The notes beneath the pieces are model-generated. The model worked only from the letters and a program-made list of their open reading frames with translations, was not told the origin of the DNA and searched no databases. The position numbers were made by a program, and so were the translations under genes. From NCBI GenBank assembly GCA_037577475.1, contig CM075197.1:24051150-24115149 (forward strand): 64,000 nucleotides of DNA, written 5' to 3'. This stretch comes from Chaunax sp. Z400 (Eukaryota; Chordata; Actinopteri; Lophiiformes; Chaunacidae). Positions 1-13,400 of this stretch are shown here, piece by piece (position 1 is the stretch's first letter; the number at the start of each line of letters is the position of its first letter).

Positions 1-674
1 CATCATCCACAAGACTACCATAACTGACAAACATCTTAACCAATCAAATGGTAGAATATTGAGCGCACTAAAGCCCACACCTCTCTTTGTTGATTGGTCA
101 AAAGGATAAATTTGCTGTTGCTAAGCTTAACGTAATTTGTGATTGGACCGTCCAGTACTCAATCAAATGTATGTAAGCCACACTAAGAAAGTAGTCCGGG
201 GCATTTGTAAGGACGCTACTATATTCAAATTAGGGGTTGCGATTAAAAGATGCGAAATACTAGTTAATTTAAGTACTTTAAAATTACATTATATTGTAGG
301 AGGAACAAATACTCATATTATATACTGATGACCGTTGGATGTGTTTTAATTTTCTGGCCGTACCGTCCGACGCGGAATTAATAATACAACGGAAACCCTC
401 CTGTATTTTCAGCAAAATGAAGAAACCCTCTTATGGAAACTAGTCCGTTTTGAAAGTTCATGCAAGTAAATCTGTTAAAGCAGCTCATTTTCAAAATTCA
501 GATATTTCTCATATTTACTGGCATATATATGCGTCGTTTTGTTGCCAGTCTGGTCATTAAACATTTCAGTACGAATACCCTGGGTGTTGTGCGGAATAAT
601 ACGTTGTGGGGCAGGGGCTCGGGGGAAGTCTGGAATTAGCGTAAACAAACGGCATTTATTGTCAAGCTGCCGCC

Positions 675-708
675 ATGAGCACAGCTTCGAGCCCATCGTT
701 GTTAAAGG
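675..708 (+). other. Possible alternative first exon of plcd3
   Basis: An ATG at 675 sits in a near-perfect Kozak context (GCCGCCATGA). It opens a reading frame MSTASSPSLLK followed by one extra G, then a GTGGGT donor-like site at 709. The frame ends in phase 1, which is the phase plcd3 exon 2 (11174) requires, so the join would give MSTASSPSLLKG-PHNEDLR in frame. Only the sequence match is seen; use of this exon is inference. A chance phase match has odds of about one in three. Confidence 0.25.
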
Positions 709-2445
709 GTGGGTCAGGCGATCTCACACTAGCTAAATAATCACATTACGATAGGACGGAGTGGTTTAGATTAGTTTTGAATATTTACGCGCAACCCATG
801 TCCTGATGTGCAGTGTTTGCTTTGCACAGTAGTGTATTTGTAACAGCTAAAGATAAGCTAGCCAGCTGACGTTAGCCAAATGTTAACGTTAGTTAGCAAA
901 TAAGCGCTACGTGGTATCGCTCCCAAATTAAACTCACCAATTTATAAAGTGTAAAGTTATATGCACAACAGCGAAAATAAACGTAAAGTCAGAGAACGAC
1001 ATTACGTCCAAGCAAATAGATAAGTTCCAGGACAAAAACGCCATACTGCACATAAAGGGCTAGCCAGTGCTAATACTAACTAGTAAACCATGAGTAGTCG
1101 ATCAGATTCAAACAACAAACATCCCTGTTATCAAGCGTTGGTTATTTATCAGCTGCAGCGAACACACAAGTAAATAAATGACAAAGGTTGCCAGCGAAAT
1201 GTCCCATGTTAGCATATGCTAACTAGGCCACTGTATTGATGGTCCAGCGTAATTACTGGAACGTAATGTATCCTGTATGAATTTTCTACGAAAGAATAAT
1301 GATTATTTTCAACATTTACATGATAAAGCAACATTCAATCGGGATATCAGATACCACGACCTGTAAAAATATACAAACAGGTTAAATTACAACCCTTGTT
1401 CGCATTAATCCACGACATGGAACCCTCGAACTATTTTAGTTTCAGGAAGTAGACAGTCCCTCATCTTGAAAGGCAGAAGTGAGGCTTTCCTTAATTTTTT
1501 TTACTAATAAGCTGTGGTTGTGTTTCACGCGCTAAACTAATAATCTACTTCCATGTAGTACATACATTTTCTTTATGACTTGTTTCATGTAAAAACAGTT
1601 TAAATTAATTACTGTTTGGTGTGAAAATATGGCAACCTTGTTATTTAATAGCCTATAAATATCATGTTTGCTTTGTCTCGTTCTGTTATCTTGCTGTTTC
1701 TTTACATTATATGGTATTTTTAAAGGGAGTGTGGAGAACCATCTATGACACCACTGTTCCCATGTAAAAGAGTCAATACACAGTCACAGACCTCATGTTT
1801 CACCAGACCAAATAAAGACACAGTCTGTAGTTCCACAAAGCATTTTGATTCTGTGCATGGAAGAAATAGGTTATCCAGTCTATGACCTCTTATGGTGGAT
1901 GACTGATCTCCTAACACTGCTTGTAAAAGACTGGGAGTCCAGTGGCTACAAACAACACAGGCCCACTGTTTCTACTAATAGGAGCAGGCAGAGTTTCTGC
2001 TCCAGCAAATAAGCTGAGCTGGGAATCCTGTGAGGAAGAGCTGATGCGTTCCACTTAATGTAAAACCTAATGACCAGGGAGATTGAAAAATCATACCAAG
2101 GGTTCTTGTATTCTCAAATCAAGGAGCGGTGCAGTAACAGAACCAACGCTGTTCCTGCATAGATCACAGCTTGTGAGGATTAGTAGGCATGACTTAATCT
2201 CTCACCCTGTCTAACATGGTTGTTGCAGCAATTGAGAGAAGATGAAAGATAAGGATTGTTATAGGCCTGCCCATTGCCTTGAAGTGTCTGTTTAAACAAT
2301 ACAGTGATATCCATCTCAGCACAGGAGGCAGCGATTTTTAGATTTTCATGAAGACAGCAAGTCCTCATCGGTGGTTTTGCAAGAGTATGACAGAGACGTG
2401 CCCCTGCAGGATACATCTGCTGCATTAAATGACTGAATGAGAGAG

Positions 2446-2448
<3 letters not shown>

Positions 2449-2521
<73 letters not shown>
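2449..2521. repeat. (TA)n microsatellite
   Basis: About 72 bases of uninterrupted alternating TA, flanked by non-repetitive sequence. Spurious ORFs made of Tyr-Ile repeats arise from it on both strands. Confidence 0.97.
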
Positions 2522-2526
<5 letters not shown>

Positions 2527-3539
2527 AGTGCCTTCCACCCACCCACCACACCTGCTTGTTTATCTCATTCAGTGGATGGCTGTGGACCAGATAACATTAC
2601 ATTTTATGCTCTTTCGTGACGGCACCAGTTTCAAACCACCCAGCTGGCCATCTCTGTTCCCTGATATAACTCCATTATAAAACACTTAACTGAGTCTCTA
2701 TCCAGTACTCTGCTGCTGTGGGTTACCTCCCCATTCACTCACAACTAAAGGGTAAAGTCTATTTTCTCGGTCACACAACATAGATCCTCACTTAACATCT
2801 GGCTGTAGTAGAGGGTGAATTTGAACAGAGTGATTGTTGTTGAGGTGTTTGCAGCTTGTTTTCATGTCCATCAGGGGGCGCTGAACTCTTACGGATTGGT
2901 CTACAACAGTCGTAAAGGGAATGTTTTGTGTTTTCCCTGTGGTTTTCCCTTTCCCCAATATTTTTGATATCACATTTGTTTATTTTCTCTTAAGATTTCA
3001 CATGAGCTGTCCACATGTGCTGTCCCTTTGAACCCCTTCTAGAATGTATGAAAGGGTTTTAGATGATAAGATGAGGCATCAAAAAAGGCAAATATAGCCA
3101 TCAATAGTAGTAAATACACAGATAATCATCCATACACAAGTAAGTGCACATATATCATATTTTAACACGTTTTAAACTTTGTCTTTAAACACAGGGTAAT
3201 TGCCATTTTGTGTCAGTTTGAATAGTTTGGTGAACATTTCTGCAGATTAAAAGTTAGTACACAAAATTATATAAATTATTTTACATTAACAAAGGGGGGA
3301 ATTAAACATTAAGCAGCCGCTATTATTTTGTTGTGCTAATTTTATTAATATAATATATAATTTATTATTTATTTAGGCTTTCATCACTGCTATTATGAAT
3401 TTTATCAAGTAGGAGCGCAGAAATAAAAACTGACAACAAGCATTATGCATTATAATGCATGTCTCTGATCAGATCTTACTCTTCTGTCAATAATCATTAT
3501 CTGCTCAGAGGACTTTAAAAGTTTCAGGGATCATTTCTG

Positions 3540-3675
3540 GTTCGTGTTATTCTGTTGCTGGCCGGGGCAGGAGGAGGAGCGCAGGTGCGTAAAGTGTGCG
3601 CCTTTTTGGAGTCACATTACGCACTGGCATGGAGAGGCGCGCCGCGTAGGGAGGGGACTCTTACATGTGGAAACG

Positions 3676-3706
<31 letters not shown>

Positions 3707-3848
3707 TCGGGGCCTTTGTTGACTAAATCAAATCTCCGCTTGTATAGGGAGAACCCAGCACCCCAGACATATCCAGAGTTAAGCTAGCCTCGAGGATTCA
3801 CGTTTTAGCCTCCAGGCACCGTCGCTCCAGTTTTCACAAGTTGTAATC
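3540..3848 (+). promoter_or_regulatory. plcd3 promoter-proximal region and 5' UTR
   Basis: A locally GC-rich stretch (GGCCGGGGC near 3560, GGCGCGCCGCG near 3635) stands out from the AT-rich flanks and precedes the plcd3 start codon. It contains a 29-bp (CT)n tract at 3676-3704 that probably lies in the 5' UTR or core promoter. No TATA box is evident. The transcription start cannot be fixed from sequence alone. Confidence 0.5.
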
Positions 3849-6800
3849 ATGTTAGGAAGCGGGAAGGCACCGGCCACCAGTCTCAGAGAGGAGGAGACGG
3901 TGAACCCTTTAAACAGGCTCGGTAAGGAAACCTCCAAACTTTTAAGATCTCTTTGCTGTTGCCACAGAAGTTACCAGGTCTGCCCCAGCCAGAGATCTAA
4001 ATGAAAACTTCATGATATTAGTATGACGACTTAAATATGTTGAGTTCCGGCGATATCTGATGTAATTAAGTTGTGATCAGGAGGCTTCTGTCGTGGTGTT
4101 GTCTATATTTTTGCGTTATTAACACTTGCTTTGATAATAATTTAAGTGCTGCTGTTGCATCCTTCTTAAATAAATAATACTTTATGCCACATTTTAAGAG
4201 AACGACCTGATATTAAAAGCTTTTTATAATAAACAGATAATGAAAACTCCCTGACACAGGAATGATGTATGGGGGTGTAATTGAAAAGATCCCGTGGTTA
4301 TGAGGAACTGTTCACTAATCCTTTGGTGTGATTCGAGCTCCCGTGTCCATCTCAGCCCACTCCCTCTCAGCCCCACAGTCATACTTCACACAAGAGGTCA
4401 CACCTCGCCCTAAAATAGACACCTGCGACACAGCACCTGTCAGAATCTCCGACGCTGGATGTCTGGAAATCTCGACCACGCTGCTGCTGTTTGGCCTATA
4501 TCTGCACTACACATATGTAAAATATGCTTACAGTCAATCATTTAGTGTAAATCCATTTGTCTTGTCATAAGTTAGTCATTGAGAATTTACATTTTAAATA
4601 CAGTTTGCTGTGTTTTCCCTGACAAAGTTTCTTAAAACTACATGCAGTAATCACTTTTTGAAAATCCAAAATAACTCTCTGACAGCTGATTCCTCTTGTA
4701 TGTCATCATTGTTTTGTTTTTTTTTGCATTCAGACAGCAAAAATCCTGCTTCAAACATGTATTGACTGAACAGTGATTTGTGATGTTTTTGCAGCAGTGC
4801 ATGTGTGCACATATCCAGACCATCGCTTTGACAGGAGAGACTATGTTGAAAGAGTTGCCACTATGCAGTTACTTGTTGAAGTATTGCTGCTGTTTGAGTT
4901 TTGAAACTGTGTCCCTGTGCCTGAAAATGTGTTACGCAACCTTCAATGATATATTGGAGTTGACTGCTAACTTCCAGTAATGAAACAATAGAGATCAACA
5001 GCCCACCACCGCCATGACCCCTCACTGCCACATGAGATGCATAAAGCCAGTCAGGTTTCCTCCAGCCTACATTGTATTAAAACATCTTTTAATCCTGAAA
5101 TCAAAGGGAAATTACCACATGGTTTTGGAAAGTGGAATTAAGTGAGTGAGGTCTGAGGTTTAGTGTCATGTGATGTCACAGGACTTCTTGTTTGTTCGGT
5201 TACTTGAAAGCCTGGCCTACAGATTAAATGCTAACCAGTGAGATCGGGATTTGTTTGTTTAAGATAACACATATAGATATATTCATTGCCATGACACCCC
5301 CAGAGTGGCTTGTGGATTTGATTGCAGTGAGACTCCGAGGTTGTCAGGGGCGTCGTTGGAGCAGTAAGCTTCTTGTACAGGCTCAGGTAGATTTAATGGG
5401 TTTGGTCTGGGGCTCACAGGTTCCTCCTATATGGGCTGAATATATTTGCTGTGCTGACAGTCAATTGTCTTGGTAAGAATTTATCTTTAGAATGAATGGA
5501 CTGATTTGTTTTTCTTATGCTGTGCCATGTATACAGCTCTGTTCAACTCACAGTGAGCTTACAAAAGGCCGCAAACTCGTATAAAATCACATATTGAACG
5601 GTGCTTTTACATTTTCAAACAATATTAAAGAATCTAAAAATGTAAAAGTTCTAAATTTCTTATGGCTTTTTTTCTTTTAAAAAGAATTAAAACTCCTTAT
5701 AAACCTAATTTTAAACTGATGTAATGCTTCAGAAGTGGGCTATAGAAAATGATGAGACCGCATGGTGAAATACAAGAAGATTTAGATGCAATTTGTCTGT
5801 GATTTGTGCAAACTGTGGATTCTCTTTCTCAGAATATGGTTAAAAAACAAAATCATGGAGTAATAAAAATACTTCTGTATTTTGTCACCTTTATCTTATA
5901 TATAGCTTAGTTTGTGGCTCACTTGGCTCCATATTTGGTTTTCATGACGTCAAAGGAAAGAATATTATTTCAAGGAGAAAAATAGTGAGTGGGTTGGATC
6001 CCAGACAATGAGGAAGTAAAGCCAGGGTCAAATCAGGTTTATAGAACCTCATAATTGACAAAACTTTTTTTTACAATTATTATTCTGTCTTCTTTTATAA
6101 GCCTCTGAGTCAAAGTTTGCAAACCTAAATACATCAAAACAGAAATACAAAATTCAATTTTTTTAATAATCTGTACACTAGAACATTTAAATCACCATAA
6201 GAACAATCCCAAAGGAAATGTGACGCTCTGTCCTGAACGTCTTTGAATCTGCAAATTAAAACAAATCAAAGGAATTTTTTTTTTAAATGAAAGCAAATTA
6301 AGAGCTTTGGCCTCCAGACTGCAAAGAGACAGTTAATTATTCAGGACTCACATCTTTGTTTGATATGCATATATGTTCTTAAGATATATATGTTCTCAAA
6401 CGTGAGTAAAAATAAATAAATAGATAAATAAATCCAGTAATCTTATTAACAATAGCAATTCTGGAGAATCTGACAGCCTCAACCCCACAGTGCATTTTTT
6501 TTTTGCATGCCTTCCTCAGATAGATCGTCCTCTAACTCTGATATATTACTTTTAATTAAACATTGGGTCCTGCTTTAAGAAATACAGAGAGGACTGGATC
6601 TCCTAATTTGCTGCCTGACATGTATTTAGGGGGCGACTGTGGGACAGAATTGAGAGAATTGAGAGAATCATATCAGCAACACACTGACTTGTCTATCTTT
6701 ATGCTAGTGTATAGAATCCCAACTAACCGGCTCTGATGACAGTTGTTATGCTGAGAGAAATGTGAACTGTGTCCCAGGAGGGGCTGCTATGTGGCCCTGA

Positions 6801-7429
6801 GTGAAGAGGACTGTAGACACAATCTTTTACTGACCAACTGATTGGTTGTTTTCTTTCTGACCCTCTTCTCAGTTTGGAGGCTTCCCAGCTGCTCACAGTG
6901 TCAATAACGCCTGAAGGAAAATATTCCCGATGGGATTGATTTCAATATTTATTATTTTCTCACTGCTGATTCTTTTTTTTTTTATTCCTCCACACCTGCG
7001 ATGGCTGGTGGAGGAATAAAAAAAAATTATGTTTTCAGGTTGTCCGTCTCTCCCATTCCTGTGAACGCGATATCTCAGGAACACCCTTTTTAGGGGATTT
7101 CTTCAAATGTGGCACAAACATACAGTTGGACTAAAGATGAATTCATTAGAATTTGTTGGTCCACTTTTATGTCTCTATTATTTTGGCCATAACCCAAGAA
7201 TTCATATGCTAACAAAGACAAAATTCCACAATGGGATAAAATGGTGAAGTGATCAAATTTTATATCCAAAAGGTCATAGGTCAACTTCACCGTGACATCA
7301 TCATTTTCTGCTAAAACACTTTTCGTATTCGTCACATTCGACACGATTGTGACCATATTTCACATTTAGTTTAGCGTCACCTGAAATGGTGACGCTAAAC
7401 TTGGGTGCTCATCTCACTCTCTCTCTCTG

Positions 7430-7460
<31 letters not shown>

Positions 7461-10400
7461 TTCTATGAGAGAGAGAGACAGAGAGAGTTATTAGGTGAAT
7501 CCTAATAACTCTGATTATACTTAGACACTTCCTCTAGCACCACAATGAGGTTCACATTTGTGCCTCTACCTAACATTTCGATGGATTGCATGAAAGCTTG
7601 TACACATTATTGATGTCCCAATGATATGTAATTAACATTAGGGATCCCTTAGCTTTCCAAATAGCATCATCATATGGTCAACTTTAACACCTCCCCACAC
7701 CAGTCAAGTTACAGTGTACATCTATAGGATTAAGACTCATATCACATGGTGCAACAACAATCACCTGAAGATGAATGTCAGCTAAACCGATGAGCTTGTG
7801 GTGGAAAACAAAGCTTAAAATATGGATGTTGTTGCAAAGAAGCTACAAATCCTAAACCTGGAAGCTTCAGACACATCTCACCACAGAAAATCTATGCAAT
7901 CAGTGCAGTTTCATGATGAGCAACCATGATTAGTGTCACCAATCCTGCATGTTGTCACAATCTCACCTTCTGTTCATGAGTAATGGTGTTGAATAATGAC
8001 CAGAAACGTGTTTTTGCACAATATTATGATGCCACAGTGAGTTAATCAAGTGAGTTAAACATCAGCATGCTAATATTGTCGATGAGCTGCAGCAGCTTCA
8101 GCTTCAGCAACCGCTGTGCAAAGACACAGAGCTTAGCTTATGGCTAACATCATCTAGCGCCACCATCAGGTCAAATTTTAGAACACTTTGCGAAACCAGT
8201 GACCTTTTGTCAAGAGCTGCTTAGCAAATGCTAGCATGTAATTGTGCTAATTTATTAGATGTTCCCATTGTAAATATTAAAGGTTGCTATTGTGAGTGTT
8301 AGCATGCTAATAGTAGCGTTTAGCTCACAGCATTGCTGAGCTGTCTGGCTCACAGAGCAGCTAGCGTGATTATAGATTTGTTTTAACTTTCAAGACCCTC
8401 CAGGACTCGTAAATCTGCTGCTTTCCTTAGTTTTCCTCTCTGCTGTGTTAAAATGCTTGAATTAGAAAAGCATCAGTACGGTTGCTAGCCAGACGGCATG
8501 CAGGGCTTTTGACCGTCTGATGAAGTGGATGTCAACCAGATTTTCAGTGGGAGACAATGACACGAAACGATTCAGTCCTCTAGCCTGAAGAATCATCATG
8601 GCCATCCCTCCATTTATAATACATGAATAGGCTTTCAGAGCCTGCAGTGCATCCAAATGTGAATGTGCTTCGTAAACAGCGCATTGGCACACAGTTGCAG
8701 ACTTGTGCTCACTTGTTCTGTTGAGGCTGGATATTAAAATGATGCAGGCAGGAAAACAAGAATGTGGTTAAGGCTGGAGAGGCAATAATAAAGCAGTGAG
8801 ATGAGATTGAGGCAGTTATGGCTGTTTGGGCAGGTTAGTGTGGTCAATGACCTGCAGTTAATCAGGTCCATGTGCTCTGCTTGTGGGAATGCCTTACATG
8901 TGGCAACAGCTTGGAAAAACAGGCTTGTTATGGATGGAGGGCTGGTTGGGGGGGGTGTTTCTTTGTGTTCAATCCCGATGGGGAAGAATCCACGACTCCA
9001 GTTTGTTTCTAGTGAGGGGGAGGGAGCTGAGAGCAGTTTCTGTTGAGCTGAAGCTTTGGGGGCCCTCTGAGGGGATTCAGCCATTTGGCACTGACAGTAT
9101 GAGGACTGTGATTTAAAGGAAAGAGAGAGAGAGTATGCCAACTGTGTCTGGACAAATCTTTAAGGGTAAGCAGAGGAGGCAAAGCCATGAAGAGAACATT
9201 TAAAAAGAGGGAGAGTTTGTTTGGACTTGTCTTTTGAACAGCCCTGAAAGAGAAAAGAGCTCCATGTAGAAGAAGGCACAGCTGAATGTCCTTTTTACAA
9301 TTTTTACATTTCTTTATGTTTCAAGTTTACTTTTCATTTCAATTTTCAATTTTATGTTGTGACTAAACTGTTCCTGAGGTCTGGTTTGGCTTTGACAGCG
9401 TTAGGAAATGAAAATCTAGTTTTGTTGCCACGAAGATGTTTGAAAAGTTCCCTGAAGGTCACTGAAATTAACCTGTTTTACCCGTTTGAAATGTACAAAT
9501 GAAATATATCTGCTTTGCAGTCACGTACAAGGCCGACATTTTGTTTTTTTCCCCAACTGGGCTGCTAAAGCTGTAATTAAATAATTTTTTCATAGCACTT
9601 TATATAACCAGCTGCTGAGCTAGCTCTTAAAAAACCTTTATTGTCTCTTGGTTTGAGCCGTGAATGTCTGACACATTTTACACATTTTGCGAAATATAAA
9701 TTTGGATTATGCAGAACCTTCAAACCAGTTTTAAGTCTAAAGGTCTACATTTTCATACCAGCTGTTTTTGAAGTAACCGTCCTTCTTCTTAGGTTAAATT
9801 TAGCCTTGTCATCGCCACTCTCTCTTCCTCCACTGATTTCTTGGTGACTCCATAGCTACTGTAAAATAACGACAAAAATGCCCCTCAAAAACATTTGACC
9901 AAGAAACATCATTAAATTTGGTGCAAAGGACCTAAAATGTATCAAAAATAATGAAGTAAATAAGAAACAGATTCTTCATTCCAAATTTAAATTGGAAGAA
10001 AAAAACACCCAATATCATTAGAAAAGAAATAATGGTCATAATGTGCACAGAAAGTTGAGTAAATCTAGTATAATTTTACATCTGACTCATGTTCAAGTGT
10101 CCGCTCCACACACAGTATTGGATTTGCACCCTGTGAGCTCTGTGTGAGTCATGTTTGAACCTTCGTGATGAGTCAGGAAAACTGCTGTTTAAACATTCTG
10201 CATGTCGTTTCAACTTCAACCCTGCAGGCCAAAATCATCTTGAACTTTATAACAGAGCTGTGACTAACAATTCGTTTCATAGCTGATTTTTTTTTCTTCT
10301 TTTTAAATAATCATCAGATGTTTGAGCTATAAAACATCACTTTCATCTTCAATTGCTTGTTTTGTCCAACCAAAAATTCAAACTACCTTGAGCAAATAAT

Positions 10401-13400
10401 AATAATTACTTGTGCAAGAATTTGACTTTGTGATTGATTATAAAAGTTATTTTTATAAGAACCCAACCAAACAGTAGTTTCATCTTTTAAACTCACTGCC
10501 AACAAGCTTTATTGTGTATTCACCAGATCTACGTCCCTCAGGCTTCCTGCTTTCATCTTTTATTTTCTCCTATAACATGCCCTGGTCCTGTCAGTGCTCA
10601 CAACAAATAATCATCTGTTCTGAGGCTCTGCGTTTGTTGTAGCCTCTTGATTACATTTCCATAGCTATAGGAAAACCAACAGAGCAGCCAGAAAGCTGAA
10701 ACTTTCCACACTCTAACTTCTTTTTTGCTGCCTGTTGACCTGCTACTACCCCAAGGGAGGAATAAATCTATAAATTATCATGACTGATTCTTTAGCATTC
10801 CATTTCTCTCCTTTTTTTCCTGAGCTTAAAAATGCATTGTTCATTTTAAGAAGGACGTCTAGACTGGAGGAAAACACACAGGAAAAAATGACGTTGTCAT
10901 TGTGAAAACACAAAGTCACTCCTCGGCACACTAGCCGTCTCTATACCTGTATGAACTTACCGTCAGTTCCTCCAAGATCTGTATATAAAACACTGCTTGG
11001 GTTTAGGGTAAAAGCAGTGTTGTCTATATTTGTGAGGTCTAGTGAGAAATACAATAAGGTCAAGTCAGCAAGGTCTGTTTTCAGGGAAATGTTGCTGCTG
11101 TATGTACCTTACTGGTGAGGCTTGCATTAAAAATTGCTTTTGTGTTTTGTGCGTGTTTAAGCGTCTCTTCCAGGTCCTCACAACGAGGACTTGCGCGTGA
11201 TGATGCAGGGCTCCAACATGACGAAAGTTCGCTCTTCGAGGTGGAAGAAGATCCGAAACCTACGCCTGCTGGAGGACGGGCTCACCGTGTGGTGCGAGTC
11301 TACCAAGAGCTCCCGCAAAGGCAAAGCCCAGCAGACGTGTGAGTATTAGTATATTAGTGAAACTCGGCTCTGTGAACAGGGAGGCAAAGACGAAGGAGCG
11401 AGTGGAAAAGGGAGGGGTTTTTTTTAGAAGTTAAGGAGGGTTATGGAGGAAGAGGAGTTCTGAAAGTGAGCGTTGCTCATGAATAGGAAATCAGGATGAA
11501 AAGAGAGGAAACTTTCGTGAAATCAGATTAGGAGAGAGCTTTGCCTGGAGGGAAACGTAACTACAGGGATGCGATGTGGAAAACAGAGCAGCAAGGCCTT
11601 CAACCAGTCCGGTGCAGACTGGGATATGCGTCATCTCATTGTTCCGAGTTGTTGAGCTGTTTTATCTTGGCTCAATCTTGTATTTACTCAGTGAGTTAGG
11701 AGACTAATTCCAGACTCAGGAACTTCAATAATAATCACATGGATTTATTCATGAAATTGATACCTTAACTTGCGAAAAGTAATGTATGGGAAGACGACTC
11801 ATTTCTTCTGTAAAGTCCAGATCAGAGGAGGGAAGCTGGCAGAGTTAATAGGGAGTGAACAGGCTAATGGCTGTGGTTGATTGTTGATGGTGTACCAAAG
11901 TGGATATGAGGTCGAGTAGCACACTTCCCTCCCAGATGACAAATACATCTGGTGATGTAATGTTCTCCTTTCAAGAGTGGGGAAATGTGAGGCGTATTAC
12001 CGTGGCAGGTAGGGTCTCAATGCATTTCACTTATAATAACTAATAGTCAGGCTTGCTGTCAACTGAAAGCAAACAATAAAACACTGCTGTCAGGCATATG
12101 CATTCAAATCTCAGTCTCCCATCTTTCTTATTAGGATAAAAACTCCTGGAGGTGATTTACAAGGTAAAAGAAAACAAGATGAATCTTCCCAGAGTGAATT
12201 AAACAAGTTGTTTAAATGTTGTTTTGTAGAAGTAAATCTGGATTCTTTTGTTCTTTTAAGGCGCGACACACCACAGGGAAATAGTTCAGCTACAGCCATC
12301 TTTCTCCAGTAAGGAACTCTTACAAGGAAAACACACCCATATTACTGGATTTCCCCCATAATGTAGTCTGTTTTTTAATGTCTTAACTCTCATCATTTTA
12401 AGCTACCAGTCATTGCTCCAGTACTGGGACAATATGTCCAAACACCTAATCATCTTTCACTTCCACATGGTTCATTGTTCCTGCAATAAGTGTCCATGTT
12501 CAATGCAAATGGATCCTTTTTATATGGACTGTATTCTGACGACTGCCAAAAATCCCATCTATAGGTGACACATTCTGCGCAGATGACTATAATAAATAAA
12601 TCAATAAAACAGGAAGACAGAGACTTTATATCAGAGTGGCGTATTGATCATATTAACAATATAAATCCTCAGAAGGTTTTATGAGCTTTTATTGGCTCTT
12701 TTAAGCTGAGCGGAGGTGTCTCACCTGCCTAAAGTCCAGAGGACACAGAGAAGGTCTTTAAACAAACAAGAGATTAGACTGTGGACAAAGTCAAAGTGCA
12801 GAGCTTTTTTTTTTTTTCCTGAAGTTTCTTTACATTTCAGTTGTATTTGTATCCACTTTTACTGCAGCCGTAAAAGGTGGATAGGTGTCAGCTGATATGC
12901 ATGAGATCGAACTCTCTCCCCCTTTTATTTCCCACCTCACTGCCTGACCGTTAGCTCTCCCACCTCTCCCCTGTGTGTGCTCTCCGTCCTGATGTTGGAA
13001 TGCACTTCACTGCTACCCAAGCTACACTCGCAGAGCATGTAGGTAAGGTGGGTGGGCCTGTTTGTCGGCGGTGGAGGCCGTCTTGATTGTGCTGCAGCCC
13101 CGCCAGAAATAGGCGCAGAGCGGTCGAGTTACAGCTTGTAAGCCTTACAATGATGGCAACAAGCAGAATGAGGGCAGATACCGATGATGCCACCGCCGAG
13201 CCGACGACTATATCTTCATGTTTTTCTGTGAATCCAGGCTTGTGGCTTGGCTTGGCTCCTCTTTTCTGAGCTCCAGGCTCTTCTCCAGGTCCATTGTGAT
13301 CTGACGCCGGCAGCTCAGTGCTGTGTGTTCTGCTCAAAAGCACTTAACACATGCATGCTACTTTTACCATGTCTCTGGGATAACAACAAAGGAGGAATGT

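Larger units (their letters stand above)
1..3539. other. Upstream intergenic region, no confident gene
   Basis: No ORF here resembles a known protein. The first 150 bases hold several CCAAT or ATTGG boxes (near 40, 92 and 141), and a strong Kozak ATG lies at 675 (listed separately), so the first kilobase looks promoter-like. The rest is AT-rich with a long (TA)n tract at 2449-2521. The downstream gene on the plus strand is plcd3, so this may be its distal promoter or a shared promoter with a gene beyond the left edge. Confidence 0.5.

Noticed and set aside
2180..2619. ORFs rich in Tyr-Ile repeats
   Set aside because: Translation of the (TA)n microsatellite.
8734..9141. 135-codon minus-strand ORF in plcd3 intron 1
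   Set aside because: No homology recognised, and overlapping plus-strand frames are equally open.
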